From NCBI RefSeq assembly GCF_007713465.1, contig NZ_VMSG01000013.1, positions 62,001 to 126,000 of the forward strand: 64,000 nucleotides of DNA, written 5' to 3'. Every line of letters starts with the position of its first letter. The stretch's first letter is position 1. This DNA comes from Pseudomonas sp. H3(2019). Its GTDB lineage: Bacteria > Pseudomonadota > Gammaproteobacteria > Pseudomonadales > Pseudomonadaceae. Under the pieces are notes generated by a model. The model made no database searches. It had not been told where the DNA came from and worked only from the letters and a program-made list of their open reading frames with translations. Of the stretch, positions 44,802-53,937 are shown piece by piece. The position numbers and the translations under genes are program-made.

Positions 44802-47127
44802 CCGGCACCCACTGTTCAAGCAGGGCAGCCAGTTCCTCGCGACGGAACGGTTTCGCCAGATAATCGCTCATGCCTGCTGCACGGCAGCGTTCGCGCTCCT
44901 CGGGCATGGCGTTGGCGGTCAGGGCAACGATCGGCAGATCCGGCCAGCGCCCGCTGTGACGGATCTGCCGGCTGGCCTCGTAGCCGTCCATCACCGGCAT
45001 GTTGCAGTCCATCAGCACCATGTCGAATTCCTTGAGTTCCAACTGCTCGAGCGCTTCGGCGCCGTGGGAGGCGACAACCACCTTGCAGCCCAACTTGCTG
45101 AGCATGCCTTTGGCCACGAGCTGATTGACCGGGTTGTCTTCCACCAGCAGGATTCTCGCCCGCCGCTGGGGCATGAGGCTTGACTCTTGAGCATCAGTGA
45201 CGAGAGCGACTTCGTCGGCCTGTAAAGTGCGTCGTAGTGTCTGGTAGAGCGCGTTGCGGGCCAATGGGCGTGCTTGTTGTTGAAGAGGGGAGAGGGCAGC
45301 CGCTTCTTCACTGGGCATGAAACTGCCATAGGCTGTCACCAGCAGAATCGGCGCGGTCATGCCCGGACGTAATCCGAACAGACATTCCGGGCAGTCGGTG
45401 ATCAGCACATCGGGCGACAACCCGATCAAGGAGTCGTCGATGGTGCGCTGCTGGTACTCCAGCCCCCAACCGGGCAACAGATTACCTAACAGTTCGGCCA
45501 GACCGCTGCTGGCGGCGGTGATCGCCAAGACCTTGCCTTGCAGGGACGCGGGAACGATTGCCGGCGTGTGGGCCGGCAACGGCAGTTCGGCGCAGAACTG
45601 GCTGCCGAAACCAGGCTCCGAACTGATGCCGAGGCGGCCCTGCATGGCTTCGCACAGATTGAAGGTCAGGGCCAGCCCCAGCCCGGTGCCACCGAACTGA
45701 CGAGTGATGCCGGCACCTGCCTGGGTAAATGGCTGGAAGATTTTGAGCTGATCATCCTGCGCGATGCCGATTCCGGTGTCGCAGACTTCGATTCTGACGC
45801 CGTCTTCGTGGGCGCTCAGGCGCACGTCCACCCGTCCAAAACGGGTAAATTTAAGGGCGTTGGAGAGCAGGTTGCTGACAATCTGCCGAACCCGCATCGG
45901 GTCGCCGAGTACCAGAGACGGGAACTGCGGATCAATCAGGCATGTCAGTTCGACGCTGGGCGCGGCGTTCTGTGACAGCAGGTTGGCGGTGTCTTCGATC
46001 AGTGAGCCGAGGTCGAATGGAATGCGCTCCAGCTCAAGCTGACCAGCGTCGAACTTCGACAGGTCGAGAATATCGTTGAGCAGTTCCACCAGTACTTTGC
46101 CGGAGTCGTGGGCAATCGACAGTTGCTGGCGTTGTTCGGCATTCAGCGGACTGTCCAGCGAGAGGGCGATCATCCCCAGCAAGCCATTGAGCGGCGTACG
46201 GATTTCATGGCTCATGTTGGCCAGAAACACAGAGCGTGCCTGGGCCATGTCCAGAGCAGTCTGGCGCGCGATTTCCAATTCTGCGTTCGATACCGTCAAT
46301 CGGCTATTGATCGCTTTCAGTTCACCGGTACGCGCCGAAACTATGTTCTCCAGTTGCTCGAGATAGTCGGTCAGACGGTTTTCGGCGTTGCGGCGTTGCT
46401 GGATTTCAGTGGTCATGTTTTCGAATTGCTGGTTGGCCACCGTGACCAGTACGCCGATCTCATCGTTTTCGTGTGCTGCCGGACACTCCAGCGGCGGCTG
46501 CTCCGAACTGCTCGGGTCACGCGCGCTCAGTTCGCGAATCACCCGCACCAGCGGTTTGGTGAGCATCACGTAGAACAGCGCCAGCAAAATCCCGGTCAGT
46601 ATCAGGCTGCGGGCAAAACCGTTGATCAGAGTGACTTCGGCCCGGCGCAGAAAGCGGCTGCCAAACATGTAGGTGTCAATATCCAGTTGCAAGGTGCCGA
46701 GGGACTCATCGGGCAGGTGGTCGAGGAACAGGCGGTCTTTGAACTGTCGATTGGCGCCAAACAGAAAGTCGCTGATCGCCCGATAGCTGCCGTTTTGCGG
46801 GTCCGGTCGTTTGACGCTGGCGAGGATCGTATTGTTGTTATCGCTCAGTTGCGCACTGATCACTGCGGGCGAACGCAGCAGGCCGAGGGTCAGTTCCTGG
46901 GCCAGTTCGGCATCTATGTTGTAGGCGATCCGCGAAGCCGGGTTATGGCTGATTTCCAGCAGCGAGTGTATTTCCCGGTTGATGGAGGCGTCTTCGCTGG
47001 CATAATCGATGCCTATTTGCACCAGACTGAGCAAGGTTCCCAGAATGAAACCGACCAGCACCGTAAGCCTGGCTTGCTTGTAAGACAGGCGGTTGGTGAA
47101 CTTGATATCCATGGTGTGCTGAACCAC
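44785..47127 (-). CDS. sagS: SagS-like hybrid sensor histidine kinase
   Basis: The 780-residue protein has a membrane segment (about 20-40), a periplasmic domain of about 125 residues, a second membrane segment, a HAMP-type linker, a coiled coil, HisKA with SHEIRTPLNG, HATPase with GGTGLGLAL, and a C-terminal receiver with Asp in LMDCNMPVMDG and Lys in YLAKPF. The position beside ospR and the length match P. aeruginosa SagS, which governs the motile-sessile switch. The start is uncertain: GTG at 47127 has AAGGG nine bases upstream; ATG at 47112 has none. Confidence 0.9.
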   Translation of the reverse strand: MVQHTMDIKFTNRLSYKQARLTVLVGFILGTLLSLVQIGIDYASEDASINREIHSLLEISHNPASRIAYNIDAELAQELTLGLLRSPAVISAQLSDNNNTILASVKRPDPQNGSYRAISDFLFGANRQFKDRLFLDHLPDESLGTLQLDIDTYMFGSRFLRRAEVTLINGFARSLILTGILLALFYVMLTKPLVRVIRELSARDPSSSEQPPLECPAAHENDEIGVLVTVANQQFENMTTEIQQRRNAENRLTDYLEQLENIVSARTGELKAINSRLTVSNAELEIARQTALDMAQARSVFLANMSHEIRTPLNGLLGMIALSLDSPLNAEQRQQLSIAHDSGKVLVELLNDILDLSKFDAGQLELERIPFDLGSLIEDTANLLSQNAAPSVELTCLIDPQFPSLVLGDPMRVRQIVSNLLSNALKFTRFGRVDVRLSAHEDGVRIEVCDTGIGIAQDDQLKIFQPFTQAGAGITRQFGGTGLGLALTFNLCEAMQGRLGISSEPGFGSQFCAELPLPAHTPAIVPASLQGKVLAITAASSGLAELLGNLLPGWGLEYQQRTIDDSLIGLSPDVLITDCPECLFGLRPGMTAPILLVTAYGSFMPSEEAAALSPLQQQARPLARNALYQTLRRTLQADEVALVTDAQESSLMPQRRARILLVEDNPVNQLVAKGMLSKLGCKVVVASHGAEALEQLELKEFDMVLMDCNMPVMDGYEASRQIRHSGRWPDLPIVALTANAMPEERERCRAAGMSDYLAKPFRREELAALLEQWVPATIAP

Positions 47128-47278
47128 TTTCGTTTCCCTTCTGGGCGAAGCATAGCTGATCATCAGTGTATTTCGGCATGACTGACGGGTGAGCCATTAT
47201 CGCGATAATCCCGGCATTACACGCTGCGTTTGGTTTTTTGTCCCCCATCATTACTGTGAACGTGCCTGAGGAGAAGTC

Positions 47279-48169
47279 GTGGATTCCCGATTGAATGCAT
47301 TTCTTGAACGCGCCGATGCGGTTCTGGCTCGTATCGAGCCGTTACTGCCCGCGCAACGCAGGGCCATCGACTGGACACAGTGCCTGGCGGCACGCTGGCA
47401 GCGTGAGGGGCGCAGCGGATTTCTGTTGCCGCTTGAGGTCAGCCTGGACATGCGTCTGTCCGACCTGATCGGGGTCGACAAGCAATTGGAGCAATTGGGG
47501 CGAAACACCCGGCAGTTTCTCGACGGCATGCCTGCCAACCACGCGCTGCTCTGGGGTTCGCGCGGCACCGGTAAATCGTCGCTGGTGCGGGCCTTGCTGG
47601 CCGAGCACGCCAAAGGCGGTTTACGTCTGATCGAGATCGAACGTGATCACCTGGCGGACCTGCCACGCGTCGTCGAGCAAGTCGCCAAGCTGCCTCAGCG
47701 CTTTGTGCTGTTTTGCGATGATCTGTCGTTCGAGGCCGGTGAGGGGGATTACCGGGTACTAAAAAGCGTGCTCGATGGCTCGCTGGAACAGGCACCGGAT
47801 AACGTACTGCTGTACGCCACCTCCAACCGTCGCCACCTGGTTCCGGAAAAAGAAAGCGATAACGAACACTGGAAAATGGTCGACGGCGAGCTTCATCCCA
47901 ACGAGGCGGTCGAAGACAAGATCGCGTTGTCGGATCGATTTGGCCTATGGCTGTCGTTTTATCCTTTTACCCAGGAGCACTTCCTCAATGTGGTCGAGCA
48001 TTGGGTGGGAGCGTTAGCGGGCAAGGCCGGCCTTGAGTGGAAACGTGATGAAGAACTCGAGATTCTCGCGGTTCGCTGGGCTACCGGACGCGGTAATCGC
48101 AACGGCCGTTGCGCGTATCAATTTGCCCGGTATTGGGTCGGACTGAAGTTGTTGGAGCACAAGGCATGA
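47279..48169 (+). CDS. DUF815 AAA-type ATPase
   Basis: The 296-residue protein has Walker A GSRGTGKSS in a P-loop following HALLWG, Walker B FVLFCDDLSF, and the sensor ATSNRRHLVP with EKESDNEHW, all typical of DUF815. The family is a single-domain AAA ATPase of unknown biological role. The start is GTG 47279, with GAGGAG just before it. It overlaps msrC by four bases, so the two are coupled. Confidence 0.92.
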   Translation: MDSRLNAFLERADAVLARIEPLLPAQRRAIDWTQCLAARWQREGRSGFLLPLEVSLDMRLSDLIGVDKQLEQLGRNTRQFLDGMPANHALLWGSRGTGKSSLVRALLAEHAKGGLRLIEIERDHLADLPRVVEQVAKLPQRFVLFCDDLSFEAGEGDYRVLKSVLDGSLEQAPDNVLLYATSNRRHLVPEKESDNEHWKMVDGELHPNEAVEDKIALSDRFGLWLSFYPFTQEHFLNVVEHWVGALAGKAGLEWKRDEELEILAVRWATGRGNRNGRCAYQFARYWVGLKLLEHKA

Positions 48170-48648
48170 TCGATTTGCAAAAGAGCGGCGCGGGACTTGA
48201 GGGCTATGGCCTGCTGTGCGCGCAGCTGGAGTCGTTGCTGGCGGATGAGCGCGACTTTATCGCCAACGCCGCGCAGTTTTCGGCGTTCTTGTTCAACCAG
48301 CTTTATGACCTGAACTGGGCCGGGTTTTACCTTAATCGCAACGAGGAGCTGGTACTCGGGCCGTTCCAGGGGCAGATCGCCTGTGTGCGGATTCCGTTCG
48401 GCCGGGGTGTGTGCGGGGCGGCCGCGGCCACTTTGCAGACCCAGTTGGTCGAGGACGTGCATGCGTTCCCTGGACATATCGCTTGCGACAGTGCCTCGAA
48501 CAGCGAGCTGGTCGTGCCACTGGTCAAGGACGGTCGGTTGATCGGTGTGCTGGACCTGGACAGTCCGTTGTTGGCACGTTTCACCGTTGATGATCAGGCC
48601 GGCATTGAGCAGTTGGCGGCGATTTTCCTGCGTTTGACCGAATGCTGA
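48166..48648 (+). CDS. msrC: Free methionine-(R)-sulfoxide reductase (GAF domain)
   Basis: The 160-residue GAF-domain enzyme reduces free methionine-R-sulfoxide. Catalytic Cys residues are in GRGVCGAAA and HIACDSASNSELVVPL, and NWAGFYL is the family hallmark. The ATG overlaps the DUF815 stop. With msrB at 43346 it makes two methionine-sulfoxide repair enzymes within 5 kb. Confidence 0.94.
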   Translation: MIDLQKSGAGLEGYGLLCAQLESLLADERDFIANAAQFSAFLFNQLYDLNWAGFYLNRNEELVLGPFQGQIACVRIPFGRGVCGAAAATLQTQLVEDVHAFPGHIACDSASNSELVVPLVKDGRLIGVLDLDSPLLARFTVDDQAGIEQLAAIFLRLTEC

Positions 48649-48656
48649 TCAAGCCC

Positions 48657-48683
48657 GTAGCTGCTGCCGAAGGCGGCTGCTAC
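48657..48683. repeat. Short imperfect hairpin of REP-like type
   Basis: GTAGCTGCTGCC and GGCGGCTGCTAC form an imperfect stem around GAA, between the convergent msrC and rocS2 genes. Similar GCAGC...GCTGC hairpins are common in Pseudomonas intergenic regions. It may also slow transcription from both sides. Confidence 0.5.
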
Positions 48684-48703
48684 GAGTTGCTTCAGGGCAG
48701 GTT

Positions 48704-51700
48704 TTATACGTTGGCGTGACGACGGATCTGTCGTTGCAGCGCCTGCTCCAACTCGAGCATGGCGTGCTCTATGCCTTTGCAGCGGGCCTCGAGCTGGTCC
48801 GGACAGAAGTTCTCATGACATACGCGCTCAAGCGCTTCGCAACCGTCGATAAGCCTTGAGGCCTGAACAATACGGGCCGCACCTTTGATTTTGTGCGCCA
48901 TATCGATGAAGGCTTGCGGCCCGCTTGCAGGAGGTAGTGCGAGGAGTTCCTGGCGGTCGAGGCGATTGCTGTTGAACAGTTCGGCGAGCAAGCGCTGAAC
49001 CAGTTGTGGATCTCCGCCGGTGAGTAACTGCAAGCCGTCCAGGTGAAAGGCTTGATCTTCAATGATCGGCTTGAGTGCTTCCAGTCGTTGGCCCAGCGTA
49101 GTCAGGCTGATGGGTTTGAACAGGCAATCGTTCATGCCAGCCTGTCGGCATCGGAGTTTTTCCTCCGGTTGAGCATTGGCGGTGAAGCCAAGCACCGTGC
49201 AGGGCGGGCGCTGCTCATCGTGCTCGGTCTGGCGGATGGCACGAGTGAGTTCGTAGCCATTCATCAGTGGCATATTGCAGTCTGCAATCACCAGGTCGAA
49301 ATGGCCCTCTTTCCATGCCTGGAAACCTGCCTCACCGTTGTTGGCCGTGACGGATCGATGCCCCAGAAAACCGAGTTGCTGGCACATGAGCAAGCGATTC
49401 GCGGGGTGGTCGTCGACCACCAGCACGTTCAGGGTGGCCGAGGCGTTCGCGATGACCGGTTGCGGGGTGTCCAGCACCACGGCGTCTGGCAGCGCGGCCA
49501 TCGGCAATAAAATCCGGATTTGAGTGCCGACCCCGGGCGAGCTGGTCAGTTGCACGCAGCCGCCCATCATTTCGCACAGGTTGCGACTGATCACCAATCC
49601 CAATCCAGCGCCGCTTCTGGCCAAATGCCCGGTGTTATCGGCCTGAGTGAAAGGCTCGAACAAGCGTCGCTGATCGTCCTCGCTGATGCCAATTCCGCTG
49701 TCATTGACCCACAACTCCATCTGGAAACGGTCGGGCTCAGCGGCTGGTTGCAGATTGACCTTGATCCTCACCTGGCCGTGCTCGGTAAACTTGATGGCAT
49801 TGCTGATCACGTTGGACAGTATCTGCTTGAAGCGCAGGGGGTCTATCAATACATCGGGCTGTTCAGCGCTGGTGGGGAACTCCAGCACCAGATTGAGGTT
49901 TTTTTGCCGGGCCAATCCATCGAAGACCCGTACGACCGATTCAATCGTCTCGCCAAGGTTCACCCGCTCTGGCGCCAGGCTCAAATGGCCGGACTCGATT
50001 CGGGCAATATCGAGTATGTCGCCAATCAACTCGAGCATGTCCTTGGCCGAGCTATAGGCCACTTCGATGGCCGGCCGATCCAGATGGCCCTGATCGGCCC
50101 GTTTCAATGTCAGTTCGAGCATGCCGATCACCGCGTTCATCGGAGTGCGAATTTCATGACTCATGGTGGCCAGGAAGGTGCTCTTGGCGCGATTGGCCTT
50201 GTCCGCCTGTTCTTTGGCGAACCTGAGCTCATCAAAAAGCTGCCGTCGTTCGCTGATGTCGATCCAGCCTCCTATGATCCCCTGGACCTCACCCGTCGAG
50301 TCTCGATAGGGGAGAATCCAGTGATAGATCGTCAACCTTTTCCGGCCAATGTGCAGCGGCCGGTCGAGAATCAATGGGACACCCTCGGCCACCACTCGCT
50401 GGTAGTCGGCCAGGTATTCCCTGGCCTCGAACTCGTTGCTCATGGCGCCCTGCATGAGGCTTTTGCCAATCACGTCCTCGCGTTTGGCACAAAAGGCTTC
50501 CAGATAGCTGTCGTTACAACTTTGCAGCAGTCCTTCACGGTCCCGTACGTAGATGGGGTGAGGCGTACCGTTGACCAGTGTGCGCATGAATTCGAACTGG
50601 TCGTTGAGTGCGCGTTCTGCCTTCTGGCGTTGCTTGATCTGCCTGCGCATATGGGCATTCCAGGCCAGCGAAATCAGCAGCAAAAGACCGCTGCCAATGA
50701 CCAGTTGATAGAACAGGCGATGGTAGTTGCGCCAGGTGCTATTGGCGGTACCCGTGTAGCCGCGCCAACGGCTGTTGATGATTCCCAGCTCGTCCGGCGC
50801 AATGCTGAGCAGGGCTTTGTCGAGGATCGAGTGCAGTTCTGTAGCGCTGCGCGCGGTTGCCAATGAAAACGCGGCTTGCTGTGTCCCGACAGTCGCGCTG
50901 ATTTGCAATGCATCCTCGAACACTTGCGATGAAATGAAGTAGTTGGCAATTACCAGCGAGTTGACTGCGCCCTCGACCTGACCTTTGGCGAGTAACTCCA
51001 CTGCGCTGAAACTGTCAGGCGTTTCAATCAACTGGATCGTCGGGTAGGTGTGCTGCAGATAGTCGAGGAGTGGATTGCCTTGAGTGATGGCAAGGCTCTT
51101 TCCATTCAATTGCTCAAGACTGATCGGGCTGGAGGTGCTCTTTCGGGTCAGTAGCACAAATGAATTTTCCAGGTAGGGACGAGTGAAGCTCAGTTGCGCC
51201 TCGCGTTCGGCGCTGGGAATCATCGCGGCAATCAGGTCGGCCTGGTTCCCCCTGACCTGGCTGATCATCTCGCTGTCACTTTGGCTGCGGTGAATCTCGA
51301 AGCGTAAACCGGTTCGAAGCCTGATCAGTTCGAGCAAGTCGGCGGTGATCCCCCGAAAGCTCTCGTCGGCGTCAAAGAACGTCAGCGGGGCAAAGGCATC
51401 GTTGACGACCACGCGAACAACGGGGTGCTGCGCAAGCCAGCGTTCCTCACGATTGGTCAATTGCAGTTTGTGGTCAGTCAGAAGGATGTCGCTGCCCGCG
51501 CTCCAGCGTTTGGCAATGTTTTCCCGCTCGCCCGCGGGCACTTCCTTGAGTACCGCGTTGATGATTGCCAGCAGGTTCGGATTGTCTTTGCTGACCGCGA
51601 AGCTGAAGCCATAGGCCTCATGTTTGCCGAAGTTGGCCATCCGTACATTTTTCAGATAGCCCTTGTTGATCATGAAGTGGGTGGAAATGGTATCGCCAAG

Positions 51701-52333
51701 GAATACGTCTGCCTGGTCGAAGGCGACGGCATTGATTGCATTCTGATAGGACGGGTAAGCGGTGATGATGGCCTTGGGGTATTGCGCCTTTACCTCTTCC
51801 AGCGGCAGATAGTGATAGACCATGCTCAATCGCATGTCGGCAAGACCTTCGGTCAATGATCGGTTTTCGGCGTTTCGGGTGACCAGAACCGGTTGATCTA
51901 TGGCATAGGGGGCGGACAGTACGATGCTGGAACGTCTTCCTTCAAAGCTGTTGGCCGTTCCGAGCAGGTCGACGTCGCCGTTTTCGAGTGCTTCGATGGC
52001 GGCCTCTCGGGAGAGGTAGCGACGGACCTTGATCGGCAGGCCCAGTGACTGTGCAAGAACTCCTGCGTAATCAGCCGTGAAACCCTCATAGTCGTGGCCG
52101 CTGATCGTTAAATCGAAAGGAGGGTAGTCAGGCGCGGAGGTCCCCAGGATCAATTCGCGTTTGTTCTGCATCCACAACCGTTGTGATTTATCCAGTTGAA
52201 CGTCAATGTAACCTGCCGTTGAGCGACTGAGCAGCGTGTAATTTCCGACTCCGCTGTCTGCTCCCGACACAGAGGTGCTCAGACATAAACCTGCACTCAA
52301 ATACAATAGATAGTCCTTTAAACACCTGGGCAT
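48704..52333 (-). CDS. rocS2: BvgS/RocS-type unorthodox hybrid histidine kinase
   Basis: The 1209-residue kinase has a signal sequence, two periplasmic substrate-binding-type domains (about 40-270 and 285-510), a membrane segment (about 535-555), a PAS domain, HisKA with SHEIRTPMN, HATPase with GAGLGLVI, a receiver with Asp in VIADCNMPLMNG, and a C-terminal HPt domain with His in MAHKIKGAAR. It thus has a full four-step relay. It lies 8 bp after the LuxR-type regulator and near dgt, as rocS2/rocA2 do in P. aeruginosa. A GTG at 52345 overlapping the rocA2 stop is an alternative start. Confidence 0.88.
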   Translation of the reverse strand: MPRCLKDYLLYLSAGLCLSTSVSGADSGVGNYTLLSRSTAGYIDVQLDKSQRLWMQNKRELILGTSAPDYPPFDLTISGHDYEGFTADYAGVLAQSLGLPIKVRRYLSREAAIEALENGDVDLLGTANSFEGRRSSIVLSAPYAIDQPVLVTRNAENRSLTEGLADMRLSMVYHYLPLEEVKAQYPKAIITAYPSYQNAINAVAFDQADVFLGDTISTHFMINKGYLKNVRMANFGKHEAYGFSFAVSKDNPNLLAIINAVLKEVPAGERENIAKRWSAGSDILLTDHKLQLTNREERWLAQHPVVRVVVNDAFAPLTFFDADESFRGITADLLELIRLRTGLRFEIHRSQSDSEMISQVRGNQADLIAAMIPSAEREAQLSFTRPYLENSFVLLTRKSTSSPISLEQLNGKSLAITQGNPLLDYLQHTYPTIQLIETPDSFSAVELLAKGQVEGAVNSLVIANYFISSQVFEDALQISATVGTQQAAFSLATARSATELHSILDKALLSIAPDELGIINSRWRGYTGTANSTWRNYHRLFYQLVIGSGLLLLISLAWNAHMRRQIKQRQKAERALNDQFEFMRTLVNGTPHPIYVRDREGLLQSCNDSYLEAFCAKREDVIGKSLMQGAMSNEFEAREYLADYQRVVAEGVPLILDRPLHIGRKRLTIYHWILPYRDSTGEVQGIIGGWIDISERRQLFDELRFAKEQADKANRAKSTFLATMSHEIRTPMNAVIGMLELTLKRADQGHLDRPAIEVAYSSAKDMLELIGDILDIARIESGHLSLAPERVNLGETIESVVRVFDGLARQKNLNLVLEFPTSAEQPDVLIDPLRFKQILSNVISNAIKFTEHGQVRIKVNLQPAAEPDRFQMELWVNDSGIGISEDDQRRLFEPFTQADNTGHLARSGAGLGLVISRNLCEMMGGCVQLTSSPGVGTQIRILLPMAALPDAVVLDTPQPVIANASATLNVLVVDDHPANRLLMCQQLGFLGHRSVTANNGEAGFQAWKEGHFDLVIADCNMPLMNGYELTRAIRQTEHDEQRPPCTVLGFTANAQPEEKLRCRQAGMNDCLFKPISLTTLGQRLEALKPIIEDQAFHLDGLQLLTGGDPQLVQRLLAELFNSNRLDRQELLALPPASGPQAFIDMAHKIKGAARIVQASRLIDGCEALERVCHENFCPDQLEARCKGIEHAMLELEQALQRQIRRHANV

Positions 52334-52341
52334 CCTGTCTC

Positions 52342-52968
52342 TCACACTAGCGCGTTACGTTTTGCCATCTCGATAAGTTCTACCAGGGATTTGGCCTTGA
52401 GTTTTTGCATGAGTCTTTTTTTGTAGGTGCTGACGGTCTTGTTGCTGAGGAACATGCCTTTGGCGATTTCCTTGTTGGTACGGCCCTGGGCGAACAGTTG
52501 CAGGACCATCAGTTCGCGATCGTTGACGGACTTGAACAAGTCCAGTTCAGCGCAGAGCCCGTCATCCCCGCGAACCGGGTTCAAGGCCTGGCTGGGGAAG
52601 TAGTTGTAACCGGACAGCACGGCTTTGATGGCACTGAGCAATTCGCTGAGATCTTCCTGCTTGCAGACATAACCGGAGGCCCCGGACTGCATGCAGCGGA
52701 TGGCGAACAGCGTTGGGCTCTGGGCTGTCAACACCAGTGTTTTCAGCGGGGTACTCATGGCATTGAAACGGGAGAGAACTTCCAGTCCATCGAGTTTAGG
52801 GATGCTGATGTCAAGAATGATCAGGTCGGGCATGCATTCGCGAACCATCTGCATCGCATCGACGCCGTTGTCGGCCTCACCGACTACTTTGTAACCTTCA
52901 TGTTCCAGCAACATACGAACCGCAAGGCGAATGACGGGGTGATCGTCAACAATAAAAACCGAGTTCAT
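52342..52968 (-). CDS. rocA2: BvgA/RocA-type LuxR-family response regulator
   Basis: The 208-residue protein has a receiver domain (SVFIVDDHPVIRLAVRML; phospho-acceptor Asp in LIILDISIPKLDG; Lys in YVCKQED) and a LuxR helix-turn-helix (FAQGRTNKEIAKGMFLSNKTVSTYKKRLMQKL). It is the cognate output regulator of the adjacent kinase. The start at 52968 has GGGA seven bases upstream. The P. aeruginosa RocA2 counterpart regulates an RND efflux operon; the targets here are unknown. A palindrome lies upstream. Confidence 0.88.
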   Translation of the reverse strand: MNSVFIVDDHPVIRLAVRMLLEHEGYKVVGEADNGVDAMQMVRECMPDLIILDISIPKLDGLEVLSRFNAMSTPLKTLVLTAQSPTLFAIRCMQSGASGYVCKQEDLSELLSAIKAVLSGYNYFPSQALNPVRGDDGLCAELDLFKSVNDRELMVLQLFAQGRTNKEIAKGMFLSNKTVSTYKKRLMQKLKAKSLVELIEMAKRNALV

Positions 52969-53058
52969 ATTCATGTCCCATACGTGCGCAAATAAAGCGA
53001 GCACCTTAGCTCAGATAAGTGCGTTGACGCATGAACTGACAGGGCTGTAGGTGCAATA

Positions 53059-53072
53059 TAGGACGTGTCCTA
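53059..53072. promoter_or_regulatory. Palindrome upstream of rocA2
   Basis: TAGGAC-GT-GTCCTA is an inverted repeat about 90 bp before the rocA2 start. On the coding strand it overlaps TATATT, a possible -10 box, so it could be an operator for self-control. The rest of 52969-53274 is AT-rich without a supported gene. Confidence 0.45.
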
Positions 53073-53274
53073 CATTAAAAGAGGCATCGGACTACGCATG
53101 AACTAGGTTTGTGAGGAAGAACGAGAATATTAGCGGGGTATGTGGGCGCCCTTATTCAGGGGCGATATGTGCTTTTACAATACGCGCCAAATCACTATTT
53201 TCTGTTGCGTGGTGGTGCCAAGGGTTTTCTGTTTGTCGTGAGGTGTCCGAGGAGGTTTCATTAATTGTGTTCGT

Positions 53275-53667
53275 TTATAGGTCGGGAAGGGTCAATAAGT
53301 TTATAAAATCAGATTGTTTCAGCGGTTTTGCCAAGTAACCAAGTAATGGCAGTCGTTGTTCTTGTGCATTTTTTTTCAAGGTGTCCAGTTCGGTAGAGTC
53401 AAGGCTGCTCAGGATGATTGCCTGCTGTATCAGGCCCTGGTGGCTGGCAATACCAATCAAGGCGAGGCCGCAGAGGTCTGGCAGGCATTGATCGCATAGC
53501 AGTATTTCGTAGGGACGCTGCACGTGTATCATCGTCTGCAATGCATTTTCGGCGTTATTGACGGCGGTGATCTGAGTAAAGCCGTAACTTTCAAGCAGGT
53601 ATTGGGTTGCTTTCAGCTGAAAAGGATGGTCCTCCACCAGCATGATGCGCAGATCGTAGCTGAACAT
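53275..53667 (-). CDS. Stand-alone receiver-domain protein (RocR-receiver-like)
   Basis: The 130-residue protein consists of a receiver domain only. Acidic residues in MLVEDHPFQ, a phospho-acceptor Asp in LLCDQCLPDLCG, the Ser of ILSSLD and Lys in LGYLAKPLKQ are all present, so it can probably be phosphorylated. The sequence around ILSS and LGYLAKP recalls the receiver of RocR, which in the Roc1 system carries an EAL domain that is absent here. GGAAAG lies seven bases before the ATG at 53667; an ATG at 53679 is possible. It lies upstream of rocA2/rocS2 on the same strand. Confidence 0.85.
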   Translation of the reverse strand: MFSYDLRIMLVEDHPFQLKATQYLLESYGFTQITAVNNAENALQTMIHVQRPYEILLCDQCLPDLCGLALIGIASHQGLIQQAIILSSLDSTELDTLKKNAQEQRLPLLGYLAKPLKQSDFINLLTLPDL

Positions 53668-53937
53668 ATAGCTTTCCATGAATAGGGTCGAACTGCGATG
53701 GGAGTCAGAAACAACCTTGTCGGCTTAATCAGTAGTGTCTTGTTTGTCGTTGCTGGAGTTCTATTAGCTGTAAGGCCCTCGATCCTATTGTTCAGGATAG
53801 AGTGATTATTTCGTGTGTATATAGAGCAAACGATCAGTTTACTCTGCACAAGATGTAGGGGGATTCTCTCGGTACTACAAAGTGCAGGGGGATGATCAGC
53901 CGTCACGGAATATTCCGGGGCGACTGATCGATTGGTT

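Noticed and set aside
53111..53338. Possible 75-residue gene opposite the interval between the REC protein and rocA2
   Set aside because: It overlaps the end of the REC gene antisense, has no clear ribosome binding site and no recognisable feature.
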